64,000 nucleotides of DNA, taken from Xestospongia bergquistia (Eukaryota; Porifera; Demospongiae; Haplosclerida; Petrosiidae). The first letter of the stretch is position 1; each line of letters begins with the position of its first letter. A program made the position numbers and the translations under genes. Shown one piece after another: positions 13,426 to 31,400 of the stretch. The notes beneath the pieces are model-generated. The model saw only the letters and a program-made list of their open reading frames with translations. It was not told where the DNA came from and made no database searches. Location of the stretch: the NCBI GenBank assembly GCA_963965975.1, contig OZ014415.1:935001-999000 (forward strand), read 5' to 3'.

Positions 13426-14781
13426 TTTCCCAAACTGTTGAAGGAATTGTTGATGTTTGAACTATACACAGTAAATATGTCCTCTGCAAATAACATGTAC
13501 ACATACAAGAAATAGCTTTCACATAATATCAATGTAGTAATAATTTGATTATAAAAGTACCTTATACCTTGATGTAATTGGATAATAATATCATATATAG
13601 TGTATAGTAGGAAGTGATCTTTGTGTATTGTAATGTTATATATGTAACAAACTATAAACAATGAGATGAATGATGCAACAATAGATAATTATATCACATA
13701 TTCATTACTAATAGTGTCATGTGAAGCTTGTGATATTCATTTGTTCAAACACAATACAAGCTGTTATTAACACACATTGTTCACACATGTTAATACCAAC
13801 CACATGCATGCATCTGGTTGTTACTTTGTTGTGATCACACCTATTTATATATCAAGGTGTTGTTTTAAGTTAGTATTTCTTTTTCTAGGTCCAACTTTAC
13901 TATCTACTTGAGCGAGAAAATGGGTGGGACAGTGTTCAGGTAGAATTTAATGATGTGGTTGAAATCTATAATGTTGTGTTACTGTTATAGGATTGGATGG
14001 ATGTATTAAGTGGAGGAGAAAAACAAAGGATGGCTGTAAGTCTCTTATTTACTGACCTGTATATTGCAGTGATTCTCTCTGTCTCTCTTTCTCTCTCTAG
14101 ATGGCTAGATTGTTCTATCATCAACCCCAATTTGCTATTCTTGATGAGTGCACTAGTGCGGTTAGTGTCGATGTTGAAGGATTTATTTATTCCCATTGTC
14201 GTGAGGTTTGTTTATTTGTTATTATCAACTTAAATATTTAATATACAACTTATCTATTTGCCATCCCATCCATTTAATCACTATCCATTAATCAATTCAT
14301 TAAATCTATTCATCCATTGCTTCATTGTATTCATCCATTGTTTCATTGTATTCATCCATTGCTTCATTGTATTCATCCATTGCTTCAATTGTTTTCACAT
14401 CTATTGTTACAACTATATACACTTAATACCCAATCTTGTCTTGATTTAGTAAAGCACTGCTATGTACTGTCTCCACTAGAAACACTTCCTGTCATTGTTC
14501 TATCACCCTAATTGTCTAAAAAGCTGGACATTTACATAACTATCATAGCATATGTACTGGCCTTAGACAATAGACATTAGTTTACTACAGTTATCTGGAG
14601 TGTGAGTGTGTGTGTCTGTGTTGGATGTGTTGTCTTAGGAATATTAGTTGCCGTGGTGAGATGGGATAAGGTCAAAACTTGAGTTTGAGTAATGGATGTT
14701 AGTGGATTAATACCTTTTGTGTGTGACTTCATGTTTTGAGGATATTTTTTAATTATCATCTGTGTGGTGGTTAAATGTATT

Positions 14782-14838
<57 letters not shown>

Positions 14839-15326
14839 ACGCACACGCACACATAAACACAGAAAGGAATAACATTGTTTACTGTGTCACATCGTAAATC
14901 ACTATGGAAACATCATGAAGTGAGTTTTTTTTACATTAGCTAAATTAAGAAATTATAATCCCCTTTACATACGTTAATAAACATTTATAAACTTTCCATA
15001 ATAACATTCAACAGTCCCTCAACAGACCATTAGTTAACTACTAATGAATATATATATATATAGATAGATAGATATTATTGAGAACTACAGTTATTATTGG
15101 TTATCAACTTGTCAACATGTCTGAGATCTCTAGTGATTGCCCTACCCTGCCAGCTGGTTATTATCTTATCAAAGGATAGGATAATTCAGCTGGTCTATAT
15201 GTTTCTGTTTATGTATATTTGAAGATAGTGTTAACAATAGATTGTTGGGAAGTAGGAAAGAATGACAATGGGAGTGATAATAATTATGATTGTGTGTGAA
15301 ATACTAATGACTCTCTCTCTCTCTCT

Positions 15327-15358
<32 letters not shown>

Positions 15359-15443
15359 GCTCCAGTATGTAATGCAACTTGATGGTAGAGGTGCATATGA
15401 ATTTAAACAGATCGATTCTTCTACTGAAGAATTTGGATCATAA
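4182..15443 (+). CDS. ABCD3: ABCD3 / PMP70 peroxisomal ABC half-transporter
   Basis: Twenty-three exons splice in phase to 663 aa (human ABCD3 is 659): 4182-4294, 4387-4414, 4785-4840, 4894-5034, 5374-5470, 5775-5845, 5902-5971, 6087-6250, 6632-6721, 6838-6907, 8367-8436, 8848-8945, 9005-9200, 9557-9626, 9680-9743, 9878-9955, 11170-11235, 11294-11407, 13889-13939, 13991-14035, 14101-14205, 14863-14919, 15366-15443. The N-terminal half is the transmembrane domain ([16 protein letters not shown], then [20 protein letters not shown]). The C-terminal half is the ATPase: Walker [10 protein letters not shown] near 476, ABC signature LSGGEKQ near 575, Walker B FAILDE near 597, switch [12 protein letters not shown], and the PMP70-type ending [11 protein letters not shown]. 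The family dimerises in the peroxisomal membrane and imports long-chain and branched acyl-CoAs. The intron after 5470 starts with GC (AAG|GCAAGC), a rare GC-AG intron. Two tiny N-terminal exons and a 2.5-kb intron (11408-13888) stand out among mostly short introns. Confidence 0.95.
5588..5694. mobile_element. Small foldback (MITE-like) element in ABCD3 intron 5
   Basis: The arms TTATTGCTGGGAAAAATTTA (continuing GAGTGAAT) and ATTCACTCTAAATTTTTCTC (continuing ACAATAA) are about 28-bp terminal inverted repeats with a few mismatches; 17 bp are perfect. The core is about 50 bp and AT-rich. No protein is encoded. It looks like a short non-autonomous DNA transposon or a fold-back sequence; no target-site duplication is certain. 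Confidence 0.5.
6003..6086 (+). repeat. (CT)n/(GT)n tract abutting a 3' splice site
   Basis: CT dinucleotides interrupted by a short GT run end directly in CTCTAG before ABCD3 exon 8 at 6087, so the microsatellite serves as polypyrimidine tract. Similar tracts precede the exons at 14101, 14863 and 15366. Confidence 0.85.
6481..6576. mobile_element. Foldback element with G-run / C-run core
   Basis: The inverted ends GCAGGGTTTCATTTAG and CTAAATGGAACCCTGC differ at one of 16 positions. They enclose a GGGGGGGGGG run, a short spacer and a run of about 20 C. If the ends are CAGGG...CCCTG, both flanks read CTCTG, a possible 5-bp target duplication. It lies in the ABCD3 intron before exon 9. A small non-autonomous DNA transposon is likely; the family is uncertain (CAGGG ends resemble hAT, but those make 8-bp duplications). 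Confidence 0.5.
6905..7440. repeat. Minisatellite, unit about 36 bp
   Basis: Roughly fourteen degenerate copies of a unit containing GGACCCAGTATGACAATAAA and GGTATTGATA fill the ABCD3 intron after exon 10 (donor at 6908). Three overlapping open frames on the minus strand here (CHTGSYQY-type repeats) are artefacts. Confidence 0.85.
7940..8300. repeat. Minisatellite, unit 42 bp
   Basis: Eight to nine copies of a 42-bp unit containing TTCTCAAGCCTATGTTTTCA followed by GTTCTATATTTTAAAACCCT, in the same ABCD3 intron (6908-8366). Open frames on both strands are repeat artefacts. Between the two arrays, 7620-7740 holds copies of a CATGTACCCATATATATGTA repeat. Confidence 0.85.
8655..8815. repeat. Minisatellite, unit about 42 bp
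   Basis: Four copies of a unit containing CATCCATTTCATTTTTTCAT and ATATCCATTCATTCACTCTA, in the ABCD3 intron before exon 12. Non-coding. Confidence 0.8.
10490..10975. repeat. 60-bp satellite array (about 8 units) in ABCD3 intron
   Basis: The unit is exactly 60 bp and includes CAGTGACCTAGGATAGCTAC, CATTAGTAAGTTCTAGACTA and GTAAACATCAGTACTTA. Units are nearly identical, so the array is young or homogenised. The same unit occurs at 21190-21345 in an intron of the Ig receptor gene. Confidence 0.9.
11408..13888 (+). other. Unusually long ABCD3 intron (2.5 kb)
   Basis: Other ABCD3 introns are mostly 50-500 bp. Near the start lie three 33-bp copies (about 11580-11670) of a unit with GTCACTGAAACTGGTCAAAC. 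About 12550-12715 has partly duplicated segments with CATGTCATATGACAGT. 13391-13425 is a (GA)n run. Open frames of 98, 62, 74 and 110 codons inside show no family resemblance and I do not call them genes. Confidence 0.7.
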
Positions 15444-15697
15444 AAGCTTAGTATTAAGATGTAGTCATTATTAATTTATATTATTGTTGTTTATTGTGTG
15501 AAAATGTAATATTTAATAATTTTGTAGTTTTATTGTGTATTATCTATTTATTGTTTTAATTTATTCTATACTTTGTGTAAATTTTTAGTCTGACAATTAT
15601 TTTTTGAAAGTACTGATGTAGTGGGAATGTTCTAGAAATGGCCTCACCTGTTTGATGTTATAATTTCAAAATCTTAGATAAAGTGAATGTTTACTTA

Positions 15698-15703
15698 AAT
15701 AAA
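15698..15703 (+). promoter_or_regulatory. Candidate polyadenylation signal of ABCD3
   Basis: AATAAA about 255 bp after the ABCD3 stop, in AT-rich sequence, with no other gene until 16180. Confidence 0.45.
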
Positions 15704-15902
15704 GTAAGTTACTTTCAGAAGTCTTATAAAAATATTGTAGCTACTCACGTGTATACAATATAACTCGTATATTAACAAGGTTTGCAAACCTGACGGGTGA
15801 CTTTTGGAGGAGAGCTAATAGACTTCCTTACAAAACAATACGTGATGATTAATTCATTACTTCGCGCCACAATACAGGTTTTGCCGGTATGTATTATGGC
15901 GG

Positions 15903-15910
15903 TATAAAAG
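15903..15910 (+). promoter_or_regulatory. Candidate TATA box of the Ig-domain receptor
   Basis: TATAAAAG about 275 bp upstream of the receptor ATG at 16180, leaving room for a 5' UTR of about 245 nt. A consensus match only. Confidence 0.4.
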
Positions 15911-16179
15911 ATAGTGATAGAGACGATAATAGCTTCTAGGAATGTGTTTGCTATACTAACAGAGAGTAAGTCAAAGGGAAGAGAAGCAGAAAAAGAAGTG
16001 GTGTCGTCGTCTATCCAGTTTTAAGACCTAGTCGCGTTTTGTTTGCTGAATTAGCACTCTTGCAGCTGGAAAGAGAGAAACGATAAGACAGCTATTACGA
16101 GTATTTCTAAGTTGACTATAACTATAGCTCTCGCTTTATTGTCTAAAGATTATAGTTATAAATATATCTATTTTAAGTC

Positions 16180-23277
<7,098 letters not shown>

Positions 23278-23401
23278 ATGCACTTCTAAAATATCCTGCC
23301 GTATTTTTGAATCGCTCTCAATGGCGACTTCATTTTTAAGCCATCATCATCACCCCAGTTTTATGGGGTAGTAAATACTTCAAAATGAAGACATTATCTG
23401 G

Positions 23402-23590
23402 TAATGATACTAATCACGGGTGGAAGAGATAACTATCATTTATGAGTGCTCTCTTACCATGGCTCCTAGCCGATAAACAGAATATTGTCAATTTGTAATG
23501 ATACTAATTATGGGTGGAAGAGATAACTTTCATTGTATGAGTGGCATCTCTTACCATGGCTCCTTGCCGATTAACAGAATATTGTCAATT
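23402..23590 (+). repeat. Tandem duplication of about 95 bp in receptor 3' flank
   Basis: Two adjacent copies start TAATGATACTAAT and end ACAGAATATTGTCAATTTG, differing at several positions. Each carries GGTGGAAGAGATA and CTCTTACCATGGCTCC, which could pair weakly. It lies 125 bp past the stop, probably in the 3' UTR. The 62-codon open frame overlapping it is not supported. Confidence 0.75.
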
Positions 23591-24080
23591 TGATGAAAAT
23601 TGTGAACAAACTGGATTGAGAGATTTTAATACTTGTCAGTCAGCTGACACACCTATCAAGCAGATTAATCTAAAGACTATATCGTTTACTTATTTCTTCT
23701 CTTTCTCTCTACAAAGTCTTCCATTTTAATATAATCCACAATCGAACATTCTACAGTAATTCTAGTAGTAAGTACATCATCGTGTCATAAAAGTTCCTCA
23801 TTTTATTTTAAAAAATATTTTTTTATTTATTGCAACAACTCTTGATCTCATTACAATTGAGTTTATCATAATAATTATTACTCATTAAATTAAATATATT
23901 TATATTAAAACAATATCTTTTTATTATAAACTCTTCCCATATCTCTCAATCTCCTTTTCTTGTATTATAATTATTAAATATTTTTATCTTTACAAAATCT
24001 GTTCTTTTATTTATTGATAATTAATAATAATAATTATTGAGATTAGATACTCTTCATGTAAAACATTCAATGAAATAGAT

Positions 24081-24163
24081 ATTTGTCCGGCAGGAAGTCC
24101 ATAGTCTTTGGGAGGTGGGGATCGATATCAATGAAGTGTATGGACTTCCTCCCAGGACAAATA
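24081..24163. repeat. Imperfect hairpin between convergent genes
   Basis: ATTTGTCCGGCAGGAAGTCC(ATA) pairs with (TA)TGGACTTCCTCCCAGGACAA(AT). The arms are about 23 nt with two or three differences, and the loop is about 37 nt. It stands between the receptor stop (23277) and the HD gene stop (24297). It could be a small foldback element or a structured RNA. The rest of 23600-24296 is AT-rich with no gene visible. Confidence 0.6.
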
Positions 24164-24296
24164 ATGAATACCTTATTACAGATATACAGTCACACTCAAG
24201 AATTGAATATACTCTAGAATATGTAAGAATTTAAACATTGATGCATTAAGCTCAAATGTTATTTAATACATTAGGATCAACAACCATTGTGTTATA

Positions 24297-25297
24297 TCAC
24301 AGTTTGTCACTTGGTATTATATTTTCCTTTAACAATGTTACTTCTTTGTTTATGTTAACTCGAGCTTTCATTTCATATAATGTATGAAATATTAATGTAC
24401 AATATACTCTACCTGTGTCAAGAAAAGTTGTTAGAACCTGTAGACCAAGAATAAAACTGTTTGTGGCAAGTACATTATAAGAGTGTGGTTATGATATTTA
24501 GCAACTATTATGGGTAACGGAGTAATTAATAACTAACCTGAGCTCGTCTCTGACAGTATTCGTTGTGAGGTATATGAGAGTACTCTCTTCGAATATCAGC
24601 AGCATATTTTTCATATACTGGATGAGCAGAAAGAAGAATGGATGGAAGAATAGTATATTAATGCATTGTTTACCTTGCCATTCCTGTCCTAGTATACTCA
24701 TATCAATATCCAGTAAATAATGTATGTCATCAGTACCAAACCTATATAAGTACAATGTTATTATTAGCTCCTATGATATCTTACTGATGATCTTTTGAAT
24801 GAGCTGGTGTTTTGTGGTCCTCTGTCAATAGAATCATATCGTAGATCTTATCTTTATTGATATCACATGACGATGGCTATAAGAGAAATAATGATAAAGT
24901 TACTACGGTTCTTACTTACGACTGCTTCTTCACAGAACTTCATTGCAAGTAAAGCACTTTGTTTCTCGTTGTCTTTTGTCTTGGGGTTGTAAATTATACT
25001 ATAGAAAACAATATCATAAATTAATAGACATAGTAACCATGGTAACCAATCTCACTCATGAAAGAAGATAGCTAATTTAACTTCATTGGCGTTCTTTATT
25101 ATTAATTCTCCTTGACAATGAGTTCTTAGTTGTTCCAACATAAAAGATATGTGCTCTAATGTGTGATAAAACCTGTGATTTTCTCCATAATAGCCAGCTA
25201 TTACTCGCCACCACCGAGTGCTGATCTGAGACGATATACCAAGTGAAGTACACACCTCTAACCAGTCAGAATCGGCTAAAGACAGGTACGTTTCCAT
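24297..25297 (-). CDS. HD-superfamily metal-dependent phosphohydrolase (predicted)
   Basis: Seven... coding blocks were tested and six exons join in phase to 233 aa: 25056-25297, 24920-24998, 24785-24876, 24674-24741, 24538-24617, 24297-24437. The start METYLSLADSDW gives a full N-terminus. Family motifs follow in order: RFYHTLEHI (metal-binding His), IFFHD (the HD dyad, spliced across exons 1 and 2), YNPKTKDNEKQSA, LTEDHK, LDIDMSILG, and the C-terminal block TTFLDTGRVYCT...YEMKARVNI. This is the small uncharacterised group of predicted metal-dependent HD phosphohydrolases shared by bacteria and eukaryotes; substrate unknown. Introns are 50-100 bp. It converges on the Ig receptor gene. Confidence 0.88.
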
Positions 25298-26258
25298 AAG
25301 AACAAGAAATCAAGAACGGAGTATATTATATATTCATGACAACTTTAATCAATCGATGGGTGGAGTAAAAATTATTCATATATTACAATCATTGTCTCTA
25401 TTTTCATTGACTTTATTTTAATGTAACTCGAGCAAATCCATGCAGCAGTTGGTAGAATGTCCATATTTACACATGTCCTACCAAGTAAAAGTATGTCATC
25501 AATTTTTGTCCTACTTAAAATATATCTTAGGATAATAATTACAAGAAATATCAGAAAATCTTTATCCTACTACCCAAAAATTTATCCTATGACATAAAAA
25601 CTTACTGACCATTTTTTATCCTAGCAACGATCTTATTGAATAATGCAAACCTATTTTAATTTAAGATATTCTGAATATATTTTGTTATTAGCACACAATT
25701 AATACAAAAATATATTCATGATAACATCTCTAAACAACTAGGTAGGACAAAAAATTAAGGGATACAACTATTACAATACCAACATGTAACTTTATTGTTA
25801 CACATTATATGTAGTACATTCACATATATCATAATTATAATACCATTATATGAATGCATCATATCTGTTTGAGTACTTTTGACTTTGTGTGGAAGATGAT
25901 ACTTATTATTACATTACACTGTGTCCTATTGTTGATAGTGAAGATTGAATTTTGTAGATGTGTCACTCCAATTTACGAAAAACTCTTGAAACCAACAAAT
26001 TTTCAGCAGAACAATTCAAAAATTATTACATATTTGTATGATTCTTCCTCTTTTGTGAAGCTATGGGTTCTTGGTTGCTTATGTGTGACTTAAATAAATT
26101 ATTTAAATTTAAGTTAAAATATTTAGTTTTAGCTATTTTAACAGCCTCTTGCTGTTCACAGTCACCACTATGCCATATACTTCATAACTATCGTTAATAA
26201 GATTCATAAGCGACATGTCTGCGCCCCACAAGAGCATGAAGACAAAATCTGACGTACA
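25298..26258. other. AT-rich intergenic stretch, no gene seen
   Basis: About 960 bp upstream of the HD gene, with scattered TTTATCCTA-like repeats around 25480-25630. The 79-codon open frame at 25854-26093 has no recognisable motif and no splice support. Confidence 0.6.
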
Positions 26259-26650
26259 TATATAAAGAAACTGAAACAGTCATGAGTGCCAGTGTGTTGT
26301 GGGCCAGCGTTCTGCAATGCATCAGACCTCTGAGATGGTTACCAGCATACTCTACGGAGTATCCGAAAGGCCGACTAGGATAGGGCTGGTAGTCTCCCTT
26401 TAAACGAGATGAGGCTGGTGTATTTGTGGTTCCCGGTTCCTGAATGCGACATTCCCTAAGAGCTGGAATCCCGTACGGCTGGTTTTAAGTTAGGGCGATG
26501 CTCCAGCCAGGATTACCTCGCGAAGACGAGGGTTACCAAGCCAGGTGGCGGTCCCAGCTAACAATAGCAGGGAATCCTGGAGCCTGAGTGGGTGAGCGAG
26601 TAGGAATCGTTTGGGCAACACACAAGGGTTTTTTGTTTTGTTTTTTTTTT
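26259..26650 (+). ncRNA. GC-rich, hairpin-rich block; candidate Pol III RNA or SINE-like element
   Basis: Composition changes sharply at about 26281 to roughly 50% GC in otherwise AT-rich sequence, and ends at a T6 run (26629-26634) followed by more T-rich sequence, like a Pol III terminator. TATATAAAG lies just upstream at about 26259. Several local stems are visible: ATACTC/GAGTAT around 26347-26362, GGCTGG/CCAGCC (26477-26508), CCTCG/CGAGG (26516-26531). There is no long open frame. It does not match my memory of RNase P, MRP, 7SK or 5S RNA. GTCCCAGCTA and GGGCAACA recall SRP-Alu-like SINEs, but the order and context do not fit. The orientation is guessed from the T-rich end. A SINE is as likely as a single-copy RNA. 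Confidence 0.35.
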
Positions 26651-28459
26651 AATTTTATAAATCTTAATAAAATCACTGGGAAGGAATGTCAGTAGAAGTG
26701 GTCATAGAGAAGGTTCCAAGAATTTAATGACATATACAAAATATACAATTGGTATTAGAAACATAAAACTAACAAGGATTTCATGAAATGTTATTAGCTT
26801 AAGTTTTATAAGACAACAAATAATACTTTAACTGGTTTAACCGGTTTGACTGGCTTATTAGATCTTGATATTGAGAATCTAATTTAAAAAATTAAGACAC
26901 AATATGTTGTTTGCCTACTCTATACTTTCCTCATATTTGTAACACCTGTCAATTTCATGGAAGCTCCATTTTACAAGCATGTAAAATTTGAATACTTCAT
27001 ATATTAAATATCATAATGTCATTGTTATTTCTTTTTAACATACTAGTGGGTATCATTTAGTAAACAAGTGATGCATGTCATATAAAGGAAATATTGTCAC
27101 TATTAAGTAATATTTATAGGAAATATTAATGATTAGACTTAACAGGTGACGTGGTACAAATGTTATGTACTTGACCATTATCATTTGTAGTAATAAGTTT
27201 GTATTCATCCTACCTATTTGATTTTGTTCATTCAATCCATCCATCCATCCATCCATTCATTCATATGTCCTGACAGTCATAGTAACCACATTTTCACTCT
27301 ATACTCTTCACTCAATCAAGCAGAGATTTTAGTATTTTTCTTCCAATCCTTCTGGTTGGAAAATCTTTAAAACTGCCTTCAGACAAATTAAACAGACAGA
27401 CAGACATGTAAAAGATTTCTCATTTTCTTTTTTGGTCAAAGAAGTATTGACCAGGATTGTCTCCTTTGGCTAAATTGAGATAAATGGAAGAGCAAACAGC
27501 CCACAATTAGCTGATCCAACTTGTGATCAACAATAACAATACTTACATAAGTAAACAACAAAATTAATAATAAGTATATAATGTGTATCATATAATTCAT
27601 GGTTTGTTACTTACATTTAACAGGTTCAGAACACAGATCTAAGAGAGTTAATATAGGCAGTTTACCTGCTTATCTTTCCTTGATCAATAAAATAATTCAC
27701 CATTATTTACAACAAACTTCTCTGCCACTTTTCTTATTTGTCTTTTCTAGTAGCAGTATATTATTCTAAACATATGCTTTCACAATATACAAGTAAACTT
27801 CATCTAATAGATTAAAGTCATCTCTCTCTCTCTCTTCCTCTGCCATTCTTCTTAGCTCTTCTTTCAAAAAGTAACTCATTACTAAAAGTCAACAGCTTTC
27901 TTTGATACTTTCGTGCATTTTTTGAGTTAGTACAAGTATTGTTTGACTGTTTACTGCATTCTTCTAGGTTAGTAGAATTGGAAATAGCCACTTTGGTTTA
28001 ATAGGACAGAAATTTACAATAGCAGACGAAAATGTCAAGAGATGATTGGATTTTGTCTTTGAACAATTTTTTTTGGGAGGGATTTTTCTCAAGACAGGTA
28101 AACTATTGACATATTATATGTTAATTCTTAGTCAATATATTGATATTTATTGTAGTATATATACATTTAATATAATTACCAGTAAAACCATTTATAGTAG
28201 TCATCACATTCTGTCCTGTTTCTGTGTGTTGTAGATAGTTGGCAATAAGAACATACTATTTAAGACGTTTATTTATGGTCATCTGTAATTGTAACGTCCA
28301 TTTCATAAATTTCTGATAAAACACGAGTGTCTTTAGCTGCACGTAACCAGTCTCCTTCAGCCATTCCTCAAAATCGTTCATGTGACGTCTTAAATTTAAC
28401 CAGTTCTTCATATTCGTACGCTATACCGTATATACATTCTATATATCACACATAACTTG

Positions 28460-31400
28460 ATGTATCCCTACAATAAACGACCGAGAACAACTTCTTCTGA
28501 TACAGATGAAGACGAAAGAGACCAACATAGCTACTCCAATTACACTGTTCGAAAGCGGAAATTAGCTCTTGATGATGATGAGGGAGTGATCAAAAAGAAA
28601 CCACCCACTTATAGTGACTTCTCAATGAAAGTGATGGTACTTAAACCATTCATCCATTTGTAGACATACATCTATTTGTTCATACATATCTCCTCTTTAC
28701 ATCTATTTTAAATCCATTTCTTATTTATTCATATATCCATTCAATAGGCTAGTATGGGTTATAAACCTGGTTTGAGTCTTGGGATGAGTGGTACCAGTAT
28801 CACAAAACCAATCCAAGAGTCATTACATAAAGGCCATCGAGGGTTGGGCTATAATTTAGAGGGACTAGAAAAAGAAGATGTTCAATGGGAACTTGAAGAG
28901 GTGTGGTCATCTGGCAATATTTTTACCAATTAATTTTTTTGTTTTGTTTTTCATTTATCTGATGATTTATTTTTTAAGGTTAATGTTGAACAAGAACCAG
29001 TGTGGCTACCATCATGTCCTCTGACAGTTCTTACTGAATATGATATGGAAGGATGGATTATTATTGGAGAGGTCTCTCCCTCCCTCCCTCCCTCTCTCTC
29101 TCTCTGTCTCTCTCTCTTTCTGTCTCTGTCTCTCTCGCTTTCTGTCTCTCTCTGTCTCTGTCTCTCTGTCTCTCTCTGTCTCTCTCTCTCTCATGTGTAC
29201 TTTGTCTTTATTTAGAGAAAAAAATTTATTGAAGATGAGACTACATATTGTGATGATGAGATATTGGATAAAATTCTCAGTTCTAAGGTATAGAGCAGGT
29301 CCACATGTATATTAAATTCATACCTCATTACAGACTGTTTTTGATAATCTTGGAGACAGAGAGTTTCTTGATGCTCGTCAACGATCAAATCCTTTTGAAA
29401 CGATCAAAGGTGTAATTTTTCAAAACAGGTAAGTCACCATCTTAATAATAGTACATACTAATTTATTTAATATATTTCTCTTCTTTACTGAAACTTATAT
29501 AATGTTATCATTTTTATGTTTTGTGTAGAGTGGCAATGAAAATGGCCAATATTGATGCAGTTTTTAACTTGATGTTCACATCACCTGATAATGTATGATT
29601 AATTAAGTACAACTTCAGTATTTTCACTTCAATGTATGTCCACTATGGATTTTTGCATCAGCTTCTGAAAGGAGTATGCCCCTTTAATCACAAATACTAA
29701 TAGATGTTCTAATATTTTATTTTTAATTTGTATTCAATTTTATGTGATTACCCAGTTCAAATTTGGTCCATATGATGTCATGTATTTTGCTGATATCTGT
29801 GCTGGTCCTGGTGGATTCTCAGAGTATGTACTTTGGAGAAAAACATGGAATGCCAAAGGATTTGGGTTCACTCTCAAAGGTTAGCAATATTAAAATATAG
29901 ATTCCTAATCTTATTAATATTTTTAGATCCAGATTCTGGTTCCGATTTTAAATTGGATTATTTCCATGCTGGACCCAGCGAGACATTTGATCCTCATTAT
30001 GGTGTAGGTGGTTATGATGGTGACGGAGACATAACTAGACTTGATAATCTACAAGCTTTTCAAAAATATGTATTAGAATTGACTGAAGAACAAGGAGTTC
30101 ACTTTGTGATGGCAGATGGGGTAAGTTCTATGGTATTGTTATACAAGAACTGACCCTCAATTGTATCCATTCAAATTTGTTGGAATTGGTCTACCAGATG
30201 TTCAATTAATGATCATTGTTTATTTATCCATGTCCTATCAGCAAGTTTCGTAAAAAAACAATTTTCTGCAACCTGTTAATCTCTTGAAATTAAAATATTG
30301 CTAAATGTTATTGATGATGTAGTCTTAAAGAAGTGACTGTTTGGTGTAACGAAGTACAAGTGGCTAGCAGGTTAAATGAATTCTGAAGAGCCTATAAGCT
30401 CGTACTTGTTGGTTTTCTCATGTTCCCATAGTTATGTCTAGTTGGTAAATTACAGCATTTGTTTCTTTGTGAAAGTGGAATGTCCTCCTCCCCCTAATTG
30501 CTTGTCACAATTTACACTTCTGCTAGAGCCTCCCCCCTATTGAGGGAGACATTACACACACTTAAATCTCAAGTGGTTAAAAATGTGTATTTATAAATTT
30601 TTTAAGAATTACATTTCAGCCTCCGGAGAGGCCTCTAAAAATTGCAAAGCCGACGGTATTTCACGTCGTCAATGCGGGGTATTGGGGTAAGTTTTCAATT
30701 AGCAATAACCACGCCTCGGTTGAACCTCATTGGCTATGGTACTGCCACTGCGCAAAGCTGATTGGCTAATATTTGGTCTGTTTATTTTATATTAAATGAT
30801 GTAGTCATCCACTTGAGGGCTCTAAATATATTGTTCAGTTAATTATCTATGAATATTGATAATTATTAATATTATTAAATTTAATGGATGTTGTGAATAC
30901 TATTAAATTTAATTACGGGGGCGGTATCTTTTTCATAGGGATTTTCAGTGGAGGGTCAGGAGAATATTCAAGAAATTTTATTAAAACAATTAGTATTATG
31001 TCAGTATCTCTGTGCACTCTCTATATTACGAACAGGTAAATGTACACTGTTATTAATGATCCTTGTTCTCTCTCTCTCCTTTCTCTAGGTGGTCATTTCG
31101 TATGTCAAGTGTTTGATATGTTCACTCCATTTAGTGTTGGTCTGTTTTATTTACTTTATCGTTGTTTTGATGAAGTTTGTATCTTTAAACCTGTCACTAG
31201 TAGACCAGCTAACTCTGAGAGGTATCTCTACACACCAATGGACCAGTAGTCCAGTAGACTATTCGATGTGCCATTAACAATGTACACCCATAATCTAGTA
31301 GATCATCCAATGTACCAGTAATCCAATAGATCATCCAATGTACCAGTAATCCAGTAAATCATCCAATGTACCAGTATTCATGTTGATTATCCAATGTACC

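Noticed and set aside
26281-26640. GC-rich block as a tRNA, 5S, RNase P, MRP or 7SK gene
   Set aside because: Key conserved motifs of these RNAs were not found by eye; left as an unclassified candidate.
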